Positions 1 to 9,129 of a stretch of 64,000 nucleotides of DNA are shown here, in pieces; within the stretch, counting starts at the first letter, position 1, and every line of letters starts with the position of its first letter. The translations under genes and the position numbers were made by a program. The notes below the pieces were generated by a model that saw only the letters and a list, made by a program, of their open reading frames with translations, was not told the DNA's origin and ran no database searches. The DNA lies in the NCBI GenBank assembly GCA_050084515.1, contig CM114274.1, forward strand, positions 14,136,001 through 14,200,000, read 5' to 3'. Source of the stretch: Blasia pusilla. Taxonomy: Eukaryota; Marchantiophyta; Marchantiopsida; Blasiales.

Positions 1-100
1 TCCTTGGACTAGACTAAAGAGAGTTGGGATTCATGGTTCTCTCCAATCTATCAATTTCAATGTGTACACTATCCAATTGAGACATCAATCTCTCATAGAC

Positions 101-213
101 ATTGTCGTGCGCATACACATCGCTACACAAAATACATCATTGTCAACAAACATACACACAAACACACACCATCCCATGCTAACTCATGGCATCCAAACAA
201 CGAGACGAGAAGT
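101..213 (+). repeat. Interspersed repeat A, copy 1
   Basis: A block of about 113 bp runs from the GTCGTGCGCATACACAT motif to the GAGACGAGAAGT motif. It recurs at 728-840 in the same orientation and at 43545-43652 inverted. The first two copies flank repeat B (225-717) as direct repeats. No coding potential is visible. The family is unknown to me; it could be part of an LTR or a non-autonomous element. Confidence 0.75.
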
Positions 214-224
214 CCCTCTCCAAT

Positions 225-717
225 TAAATCAATGAAATCTCTCTCAACATCTCACAACAAGCACTCCATGGTGTGCACTCTCTCATGTTTAACCAAACCC
301 ACTCTCCTAATGAGAGGCTTGGGTTACACACACAAGGCAAGGAGGACCATAGCTCCGCCGCCTGATGCCAAGAGGTTCAACAAAGAGAGAAGGAGCTCTC
401 AAGCTCTCTCTCTTGGAGGTAAACCCCCTTCTCTCTTCCAAGCTCTCTCCTTGGTAACCTATGCTTGCAAGTCATCTCCTTAGCTCTTGACCTGCTGTAG
501 TGGGTCAAGGACCACATCCCAATGTGGAAACTCAACTTTATTCCAAATGGAAACCTACCTGAAAGATTTAGTTTCTCTATATGGCTCCAAATGAGCCGAA
601 ACAAAGGGGAAACCTGCTCTCTTAGGTTACTTATGGCCTCAGCAAGTCATCCTTGCTCTCTTGAGGTTGTTCTCCAATATAAGGCAATCTACTAGATCTC
701 GACGATCTATCCTAAAA
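225..717 (+). repeat. Interspersed repeat B, copy 1 (about 490 bp)
   Basis: This segment is repeated with modest divergence at 13079-13575 in the same orientation. It starts near TAAATCAATGAAATCTCTCT and ends near TCTATCCTAAAA. Short reading frames inside it look incidental. Its tail (CTCATGGCCTCA...GTCATCC...TTGAGG) resembles the arms of the foldback at 38909-39076, so this sequence type is dispersed. It lies between two direct copies of repeat A, which may mark the ends of a short composite element. Confidence 0.8.
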
Positions 718-727
718 CTCATGATAA

Positions 728-840
728 TTATCGTGCGCATACACATTGTTACACAACATACATCGGTGTCAACAAACATACACACAAACACACACCATCC
801 CTTGCCAACTCATGGCATCCAAACAAGGAGACGAGAAGTA
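728..840 (+). repeat. Interspersed repeat A, copy 2
   Basis: This is the direct repeat of 101-213, sharing the (A/T)TCGTGCGCATACACAT start, an ACACACAAACACACACCATCCC core and the CATGGCATCCAAACAA...GAGAAGT end. It follows repeat B immediately. Confidence 0.75.
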
Positions 841-1037
841 CCAAAATATATTTAATCGCCCCCCTAGCTGGTAGTTAGATACCTCTAACTCTAGATAGCC
901 ATCTATCCCTACCTACCATGACATACATCTCTCGGCGCTAAGAGCAAAAAGGTTGGGTTGCTCATATGGCCCCCATCGTTTGTCGCCTTCTTGTCATCCA
1001 CATCACAAACATAAGTCGGAATCTAGAACTACCTACT

Positions 1038-1349
1038 CTATGTACATTTGGGACACATCCATCGTTCCTGAGGAACCCTAGTGAGAGGTGGCGTCAAACA
1101 TGCCATATGCCATCATGTTGAACACCCATCACAAACTAGCATAGTGGCTGCACCACGGGCGGAACCACACAACATACATCGCAAGCTTGTAGGAACTACA
1201 GCTAAGCTCGGATCAATAGTATTGTCAATGTTAGGAAGGTAACGTGGCGCACAGTTACGCACATGATCCTTCCAAACCATATCATCGCATCCCTCCAATA
1301 AAAGAACACCAGATGGAAAAATCTCAGGCACTCTGAACATGGTGCGCAA
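1038..1349 (-). pseudogene. Integrase C-terminal tail with PHD finger (gypsy, left copy)
   Basis: Translation from 1349 downward gives an integrase tail followed by a Cys4-His-Cys3 array beginning at about 1178. It shows CMLCGS, then MLVCDGC, then WHMACLTPPL, then RWMCPKC, and a stop at 1040-1038. This spacing is the classical PHD finger, which in known proteins usually binds histone H3 tails. One in-frame TGA falls just before WH, where PHD fingers normally have Gly, and looks like a single-base change. The finger is the last coding segment before the 3' end. That it reads chromatin to guide integration is my inference. Confidence 0.8.
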
Positions 1350-1368
1350 ACATCAGGATCATCAAGGT

Positions 1369-1910
1369 TCAACACCTCACCAACATCTCAACAAATGGCC
1401 GTAGATAAATCTGGCTTTCGATCAACGTTTGATCACACAAGGCCTGAAACTCCCTGCGAAACTCTATACCTTGGTTTGTCAACACTTGAGTTGGTGTGCC
1501 ATAATGACTCAGCACTTGATCTAGGAAGGCATATGCTACTCCCTCACTCGCTTTGTCAAGCAATGCAACCAACTCTATCCACTTCGAGAAGTGCTCGACC
1601 ATCACCAACACATAACAACTATGGCGCTCCGTCAAAGGTAAAGGTCCGAAAAAATCCAAACTCCATCTGTAACCTAAACCCATGATCAAAAGTGGATGCA
1701 ACTGTGGAGTTGGAGCATTGAACGATGCTCGCACTTGATCACACACCATGCACCTAGCATCAAACTATTGAATGTCAGTCTGCATGCCTCGCCACCAATA
1801 CTGTATCTAGGGCAAGTTGTACATCCGCTTCACTCCAAAATGAACCAACTCCTCTTGGGCATGACGCACCAAACGTGCTCTCTCTGAAGGATGAGGCACC
1901 ACACGTACTC
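1369..1910 (-). pseudogene. Integrase core (gypsy, left copy)
   Basis: The open segment 1749-1369 carries the retroviral-type integrase core. The first catalytic Asp is in SLDFFGPLP, then come HFSKWIELVAL and the second Asp region LTNQGIEF (usually a D-x-G arrangement, here N-Q-G). The stretch where the catalytic Glu should be (after SQIYLRP) is shortened and frame-shifted. Upstream of 1749 the frame is broken, and the H2C2 zinc-binding part is only faintly visible. The domain would insert the cDNA copy into the host genome; this copy cannot be active. Confidence 0.8.
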
Positions 1911-1959
1911 TACCATCCTCCCAACCTTGCAACACATGTGTCTCCTCCCACCAAAATTG

Positions 1960-3320
1960 TCAGGCTCGTTGTAGGATCCAATCTCGTTCTCTAGTACCCA
2001 CTATGCTTGCAATGCTGCCAATACGCAGGTACTCCAAGACCACTCCATCGTCATGAATGTCTTGGCCACATGTCATCTTCTCACCGACCTCTGGATCTAA
2101 GGACTCTCCATCAGACCTCGCCATCAAAGTTTTAACAATCTGGCTCCATAGCCAACAAGCCCAAATAGGCTGATGCGTGCCATCTTGGCACCAACTCCTC
2201 ATCACCCTCACCATGCCAACGAGCTCCAATTGCATCTCGCTGCTCGCGCATGGATTACGGCTCAAACCATCTGCATCCTGGTTCATCATCCCAGGTCTAT
2301 GCACCACTTGGAAGTCATACTCCTAGAACAAAAGACCCCACCTCGCAAGCTTCCCTATAAGCTTGTCGAACTCCATCAACCACTTAAGTGGCTGATGATC
2401 AATAATGATGGTTAAGGGATTGCTGAATAGATAACACCTGAAATATACGACAGCCTACACTGTAGCCAAACACTCACCCTCATACGAGCTATACTTTGCT
2501 TCTGCAGCGTTGTTCGAGCGACTAGTGTAAGCCACCATGAACTCTCTAACATCATCGTCATGTTGGATGAGCACGGCTCCAAGCCCCAACATGCTCCAAT
2601 CAATATGCAATTGAAAAGGACGTCCCTTGATTGGTCTCTTCAATATGGGCACGGACGTCAATTTATCCTTGAGCAACTAAAATGCTCTCTTTTGTTCTTC
2701 CCCCCAATATCACTCATGATCCACCTTGGTCAGCAAGATTTGCAACGTCGCAATCAAACCCTTGACGTACCGTCGATAGAAGTTTGCCAATCCCATGAAT
2801 GCACAAACTCGACTCACATCTGTAGGGCGTGGAATGCTTGAAATAGCCTCTACCTTTGTCAGTTGCACACCAAGGCCCCTTGGGTATGTCCTATGACCCA
2901 AGTACTCAATCTAGCCGTAGAAGAACTTGCACTTGTCTGGATGTAGCTTCAGCCCGTGTTAACTGCAATCGTCGCAACACCTCCTCTAGATTTTGCTCAT
3001 GCTCCTCAACCGGGTCACTTAGGACTACGATGTCATCAATATAACCACATCTCCTCTAGTCCTGCTCCAACCAAGTCCTGGCTCCTGCTGTGAATCACAG
3101 CCCTCTCCATGTCACTATTCTTGTATAGTCGTTGGAAGATTGGCGTTTCACTTGAAAACTCAATGCAGATCCATGAACCCTTTAGCATACCCAAATCATG
3201 CATACTAAATGCAAAATATCTCCTATAACTCCTAAGGAACTCATGTATCCCGCACCGCTCTCCTCTTGTCAACTTAGGGCCCATATCTAGCTCCCAAGTT
3301 TCCATCGTGACCACGGTAGG
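1960..3320 (-). pseudogene. Reverse transcriptase and RNase H (gypsy, left copy), RT palm deleted
   Basis: The segment 3314-3036 has the RT N-terminal part (RRYFAFSMHDLGMLKG, then DMERAVIHSRSQDLVGAGLEE). It then jumps directly to the catalytic YIDDIVVLSDPVEEHEQNLE region in another frame. The right-hand copy has an extra stretch at this point (AGLVELSHG through FGLKNAPAEF), so roughly 120 residues are deleted here. Connection and RNase H pieces follow: VSRVCAFMGLANFYRRYVKG (2901-2710), DWSMLGLGAVLIQ and SSYEGECLA (2676-2455), and VHRPGMMNQDADGLSRNP (2307-1960). Several frame changes separate the pieces. Confidence 0.85.
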
Positions 3321-3665
3321 ACTCTCCGGCGTGGGTGTCGGTGATTGCTATGATGCAACCCTATCTCGGACAATAGAACTCGCATATTGCCTTGCAGCCA
3401 ACTGCAAATTTTGATCTCCACGTGCAGTACCCGAATCCACGCTCGATGTTGTGGCTATCATCTCCTAGCATACCTGCAAAATATCCCAAGAAGTCCAAGG
3501 GTGTCTCTCCCGATAACCCCTAATGTGTCAATCTCCTCAGGTGTCGCCCCCAGCCACTGCCTGAATTGTCTCGGTAGGCATGGGGCTCACCAACGCAACA
3601 GTTGTGATCTGTCGCATCTGCAAACGACGCTGATAAGCTATTCCTAAGCTGAAAATCCATGTTAT

Positions 3666-4650
3666 TCAGTTCAAGTCCATTTCCTGACCCAATATATGAT
3701 GTCGTGATGCCTCTGATAGTGACAGTACTGCCGTCACTCCTGCGGGGAATCCCATCATTCGCTCTCGCTCATTGGCGTTGGGCTCCACCAACGCATGACT
3801 GGTCATCCCAAACCAAGCCAAGTCCAGCGTCCTTGAATGCATAGGAAGTGGGAAAACTCACCAATGTGGGAAAGGTTGCTCGTGGCATGCCAATCGTGTT
3901 GATCACAATCAATGGAGGTCGATCATCATGCCTCACTACGTGTGATCCACGACATGGATCCATAATAGAATCCACAAAAAATGGGAGGGGCACTCCACTC
4001 TCACATACGCCCTCTGCAAAACCTCATATGGCATCAAGTTGGTCCACCAAAGATGCGGGCAATATGCTCGTGAATCTAAACTCACCGCATCCAATAACAC
4101 TGTCGGGCGGATCCATGCGTGCACATGATGTGCACTCGTCACCACGCGAGACCTTGAATTGCCCAAAATTGGCACATTCTCCAGGATCTAGTGAACAAGA
4201 CCGATGCTCCTATAAGTGTTGCAAGATCCGTATCATCTCCCAAAATAACCTGGACCGAGAGTCAACTAACCCGCTACCTTGTCCACCACTCGATTGGCCC
4301 TAACATGGCCAACTAGCAATGACCAAATCTATGGTCCCTACCCGTTCCAAGTCCTGCGCCCCCATCAATGAAATGTCCCTCACTAGGGAACTCTGGTACC
4401 CCGAGATGGTAGACCCAAACAACAAGTCGAGAAATCGGAGGTGTAATTGTGCCACATGATGAAGTGAAGCGCGCCTCACAACATCATCAATCTCAACGTA
4501 CAAGTACCGCTGCACGTGCACTCCTCCCTGCAAAACAACAGCTAAGCCAGTGCTGATTCCTCCAAAGAGATCCAACACGCAAATATCCTCATGTGGGATG
4601 CGCCACATAATCGATGTGGTGTCCAAAGGGATCATAGTATCACTCACAGC
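3666..4650 (-). pseudogene. C5-cytosine DNA methyltransferase domain in gypsy pol (left copy)
   Basis: The segment 4647-4300 has methyltransferase motif I (VLDLFGGISTGL, the AdoMet loop), motif II (YLYVEIDD) and motif IV (LVIASWPC). The catalytic Cys is present, but the next codon, Gln in the sister copy, is an amber stop. After frame changes come motif VI (ILENVP-like, about 4170), motif VIII (SRAYCPHLWWTNL), then FPTLVSFPTSYAF...GLVWDDQ, and finally EPNANERERMMGF (about 3785) with ILGQEMDLN and a stop at 3668-3666. The EPN-x-x-ERE-x-x-x-GF ending and the motif I form resemble Dnmt3/DRM enzymes. The domain lies between protease and RT, as in the right-hand copy. Confidence 0.88.
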
Positions 4651-5199
4651 TACCTCGAGTCCTTCTGATCCGACACGCTCTGGTGCAAACGCCTCACTCT
4701 AGGTCGTTTGCAAATGCTCATCAGATAAACGTCGGAACTCCTCGCTCAAGCCCCATAGCGGCACCTCTCCTCAACGGAATGATGCGGCTACCATAACACT
4801 CCTCTTCCTAGAAGGGTCAGAGACAGGGATGTCCTCTCCATGGACATGCCCCTCAATCAAATCATAAGGCCACATGATGCTGCTGCTAAATGCTGCTAAA
4901 GTCGCCATCTCTCTTGGCCATCGCTTGATCACTCCACCCATGAATCAAACGGGTAATGAACAAAGTCGTCCATCACCAAACTGCCATCCTCGTATGTAGG
5001 ACGCTGACTCCTCCCATTAATCTAGGGAAAACCCCATCGGGTACAACACTGCTCTACCAACCAAGACGTCGTAGGACTCTACATTGGTCACGATTGCCTT
5101 GGCTTGCACCACGGACTCATCTGTAGGATGTTCTGGGCAAATCTTCACCATGACCTCATATCGGGTGATAAAGTGCATGTGTGGTACTCGCTCCACCCA

Positions 5200-5450
5200 A
5201 GGATGTCTGTATCCTGGATGGACAACACTCTACATTGGCTCCTGTGAAGCCCAATCCTATGAATCAAGGGTTGCGCTCCTGAATCCAACAGGAAACATCG
5301 CGGACTAAAACTCTACCTCCTAGACTCACCAATTGGAAGACCTCTCCCCGATTATCCAGTAATACAACACTAGGAGAAGCCATGGCACGCTCTATTGGGG
5401 GTCTAGCGGGTATCTCTGCCATCCCAGCAACCGCAACTTGCCTTCAATCT
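5200..5450 (-). pseudogene. Aspartic protease remnant (gypsy, left copy)
   Basis: The minus-strand motif LLDSGAQPLI, with the catalytic Asp codon at 5285-5283, matches the right-hand copy's LLDSGAQPLM. It is the D-S-G-A active site of retroviral-type aspartic proteases. The flanking VVLLDNRGE-like sequence is also shared, but frames change several times. The protease would process the Gag-Pol polyprotein. Confidence 0.75.
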
Positions 5451-5542
5451 GATGTGGACGGCCCGAGTATCAGCTCTAAGGGCAGATCCATCACCTCCTT
5501 TGCAATCACCTTTGAAGGTGATGCGGAACACCATCTCCACGC

Positions 5543-7560
5543 TCACATAGTGTAGCGTCCAGCCGAAAAACCTCGACGGGCGTACCTCCTAACGTCATAA
5601 CCATCGACGGCAAAAAACAAAAGAGCATGGTACACCATCGTGGCCACCCCCAACATTGTACTCAACACGTGCTCCTCCCAAGGATCAGAAATAAGAGTCG
5701 TCACACTCGCTTCTCCCATCGCCCCTCCGTGCACACTGACACCATCAACTCTCCGGCAACTCTGATCATAACCCATCAATGGGGTCCATATCACCTTGGA
5801 CAACATGAAAGATTGAGGAAGCTTGGTTTGTTTCTTGGCTTCCCCTCTTTGTGGATCCAACTCGGCGGTTGCTCTACGTGTAGCAACAACGACTGCCTCC
5901 AACTGAATAGTCGCGCATAGCCAGCAAGGATCCTCCATATCTCTGGCTGCTCCATAAGATGTCAATGCCACGGATCGGGCATCAAGTAATCTCAATGCCA
6001 TAGCAGAAATATGTTCTTGTTACTGTTGTATCTGAGCAGCCATCCCAGCCTCACGCCCGACGTCTCCCTCGACGCGTCTAGGTGGTGGAACTCTACCTCC
6101 TCCATGAGAAATTCCACCAACCCCTTGGGCAACTCCAGCTCCTCGTCCCCCAACAAGATCACTTGGTGCACGACCTCTAGGCCCACCTGGACCTACAACT
6201 CGCTCTGGTGCCCTCTTTGGCCCTCAGTCTGGACATAACTCAAGGTGTAAGCTGAAACACTTGGCGCCTGTGTGACGGTACCTTTGTGAATAGTCACACT
6301 AATAACCTCCTGGTGTAGCACCATCTCCTCCTCCATACTCAAGCACGCATCCATGACCCTAACGGGTGCAATGGCATTGGTGATGGGCTCCACCACATGC
6401 CCAGAAATAATTACAAGCGGCTGTTGTTGAGCCGCATATGAAGGCGCAGGTCTCTATGGCACGGCCTCTCTGTATCTTCCCTCAGCTCGTGGTGCCACAG
6501 ACCTTTCTCAGAATCCACGTTGCTGCACTGGTGGTGCAGGCAATCGTGACTGCTCTCGCCAAGAACTCATGGTGGCTACGCTCTCCTCCACCATATTGCA
6601 CTCAATGTTCTCGGTAGTTTTAAAAACATCTCTCAACATGTGTGAGGTGTTTATAAAAAGCACCCCCTTCCGCACCCGTGTCCACAGGGTTTGGTCCAAC
6701 TTTGCATACCATGATTGGATAGCCTAGGACTCTATCACCCCTCAGTGGCGTTAATCAACCGACGCAAGCAAGTGTAGGCCTCACACAAACTCTCACCCGA
6801 GCGCCTCTAGAAGTCATGGATGCTCTGCAACTTCTCTCTCCGTACCCCTTGGTAGCTCGTCGGCAACTCAAAAAAGAACTCAACCACGGGGTTGAACCTA
6901 GGATGCACCCGACTGGACGATGCAAGTGCTCTAGTTCGAGTCACCCCTCCTTAAACATCACTGGTGGAAGAGGAAGTAGCCTCTCTTGACTCCTCCTCCT
7001 CATCTGGGAACGGCTCCGTCCATGACACATAATGTGGGTCATAGTAGAGTCTCTATGCCTCAATCTCCTAGGCATATCTATGGGAGAACTCATGGTAATC
7101 GTCCATTGGCGCCCCCTCTAAATGCTAAAACATACCATTCCATGTTGTGAACAGGTTGAACTCTCTAGAGTTCCTATCCTGTTGTGAGTCATACCAACTC
7201 CTAAACTCTGCAATAAAATCGTGTAACTCTATAGTGCTGACAACACCCAAAAAACTACGCGGGTCCTCTACCCAGGTCATCCATCTCGTACTCCCAACCG
7301 GTAGGACCACTAACTATGTGCGGTGATGCACTAACAAATTCCTCTGCACTCTCCCCCTCGTCTGAAGATGACATAGAAGGAGATCAAGATGGTCTCTCAC
7401 GTGGAGATCCTCGAGACCACGCGCCAGTCCGCGTAATTAAACCCTCTAGAGCTACTCTCAGGTCCACCACCTCACCTCTCAAAGTCCCAAAAGGACGCAG
7501 TGATGACCCTTCTGCCCCTCTTACGCGATCACTCTCAACCTCGCCATTAATCACTCAATG
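5543..7560 (-). pseudogene. Gag remnant (gypsy, left copy)
   Basis: The piece 7310-7125 (FLGVVSTIELHDFIAEF ... FNLFTTWNGMF) aligns with the right copy's Gag (FSGALGTIDLDDFIQEF ... FNPFMAWKGLF). The piece 6001-5543 aligns with the region after the right copy's zinc knuckle: ARSVALTSYG against AASVTPVSTSY, and LPQSFMLSKVIWTPLM against VPQSLTLSEALHTPLM. The zinc knuckle itself is not readable here. Frames break repeatedly between these anchors. Gag would form the virus-like particle. Confidence 0.75.
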
Positions 7561-7610
7561 ACTCAATCGAACATCTGGCACTCAATCTATACTCTCTCAC
7601 TGAGACGTCA

Positions 7611-9060
7611 AGCGGCGTGGTGCGGCGAATCGGCTATTATCCTATCATCTCATCGATAGGACATACCCTCAATGCTAGACATCCCACACAGGTCTATGTC
7701 CCCTAAACCAATACATCAACGATGCTCTTAGCATCTGCACGAAACCCAATATCCCCAAATAACTGCCCAATATCGAGAAATCCCTAACACGTGCAGGGCA
7801 AAAGAGCAAAATGGATAACATAACAACAATGTCGATGTCGCTCCTCAGCAATAGCAAACCTCAACACCAAGGTCAAGGTATGCTATTAGGAAGATAAACT
7901 CCTCCAAATAGCATGTTGTACTCCTTTGGTACTAACAATGCTCAAAATCTCTTGAACGTGCGGTGCGGATCCAGCGGAACGGTGCGGCACTTGCGGCATG
8001 GAAAGGTTACAACCGGCACGGCACTTGGTAATGGATATGGCACTAAGCAGCATACCCTCCTAAAAAAAACACATTCTTCTCCCAATGATGGTGCAGCTCC
8101 ACGATCGAGATGGTGCGGTGCGGCCACAAGCGGCACGGCGCGGAAATCGGCGGCGCGTTGCGGCTACAAGCGTCATGGCATGGTACACGATCATCATTCG
8201 TGCGGATACAAATCACATGGCATAGCAGGTCTGAAAGAAAACTATGACCCCATCAATCCAAAAAAAGTTTGCCCGTCATCAGTGAATCGGTCATTGACCG
8301 CAGACGGCATAGGCAGGGACAGGCCCGCAGCAGGGCTACGTCGGTAGCAAGCAGGTCGGTATCACGGAAGAAAGAAGGATCGTCGTCTGCGGCTCTCGCG
8401 CCGGCTATATCAACAAGGCCCTAAAAATATCATAGGAGGCCAGCTACGTGGTTGTAAATTCAACCCGATAGTCGGACTCCGAATCGGCTTTGAGAGCTCT
8501 ACAGAGGCGGCGGAGGATGGTGAGGAGGCAGGGACGGATTTTGCCACGGAGTGATAGAGGATGGAGGGGGGTCATGTGTTATACCGAAACGGAGATATCG
8601 GTCTCCTCTACGTTTTGATCTGCGGTGTCAGTTTTATAGTGAAGGATTTTTTGTTTTATTTTGTTTCTTAGATTCCTGCTTTTTTAGGGTTTCTCATGTA
8701 GGTATTAGGGTCCTCTTTGTGGTCTCGTTTTGTTGTCATGTCATGAATGTTTCCAAGAAAAAACATGTTTTTCTTCCACACCACCCCTTTTTCTCTATGT
8801 CCTTACCCTGTAGCCACGCATGTTTCTCGCTCACGTTTGACCCATGTTTTTCTCCGTTATCCCACTCTATTCCCATCTATTTTTCTTCGGTTTCGTCTAT
8901 TCTCTTTCCATATCATTAGTACCTCCATACTACCTCTACATTGTTTTGGGAAGGGGTTGGGCCATAAGTCCTAGGTGAAGATGGTAGATGAGAGTTCATA
9001 CTAGGGAGAGCATTACCGTGGATGGGAAGTGAGTCGATTACCATTAGTGCTAGTTCAAAT
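7611..9060. other. No gene recognised; local GC-rich patch
   Basis: This probably contains the leader or LTR of the left gypsy copy, but I cannot mark the ends. Positions about 7950-8350 are unusually rich in GCGG/CGGCAC words for this window. A T-rich stretch follows at about 8630-8940. The open frames at 7913-8347 and 8551-8919 have compositionally biased translations and match no family I know. Confidence 0.5.
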
Positions 9061-9129
9061 GGGGGTTGTGGGGCGGATTTTGGTGGGGATTGTCTCTCGA
9101 GTTTGATGGAGGGGATCATGTTCTCTTCT

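Larger units (their letters stand above)
1038..7610 (-). mobile_element. Ty3/gypsy element with DNA methyltransferase and PHD finger, left copy (decayed)
   Basis: On the minus strand the recognisable order is gag (7560-5543), protease (about 5285), C5 DNA methyltransferase (4650-3666), RT and RNase H (3314-1960), integrase (about 1900-1369) and a PHD finger (1178-1038). The family is the same as the copy at 57654-64000, since gag, protease, methyltransferase and RNase H align along their length. Every domain carries stops or frameshifts, and the RT palm is deleted. I could not define LTRs or target duplications; the outer limits are where homology or coding similarity ends. The upstream (5') side lies toward 7.6-8 kb and the downstream side toward 1 kb. 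Confidence 0.85.

Noticed and set aside
1395-1685. Plus-strand frames across 1-7.6 kb and 15-35 kb
   Set aside because: Antisense shadows of the minus-strand retroelement coding regions.
7913-8347. 144-codon open frame as a gene
   Set aside because: Composition follows the local GCGG-rich patch; no motifs, and it lies antisense to the probable leader of the gypsy element.
8551-8919. Hydrophobic, Phe/Cys/Ser-rich 122-codon frame as a membrane protein
   Set aside because: It comes from a T-rich stretch with no start context, no homologue I can recognise and no neighbouring gene structure.
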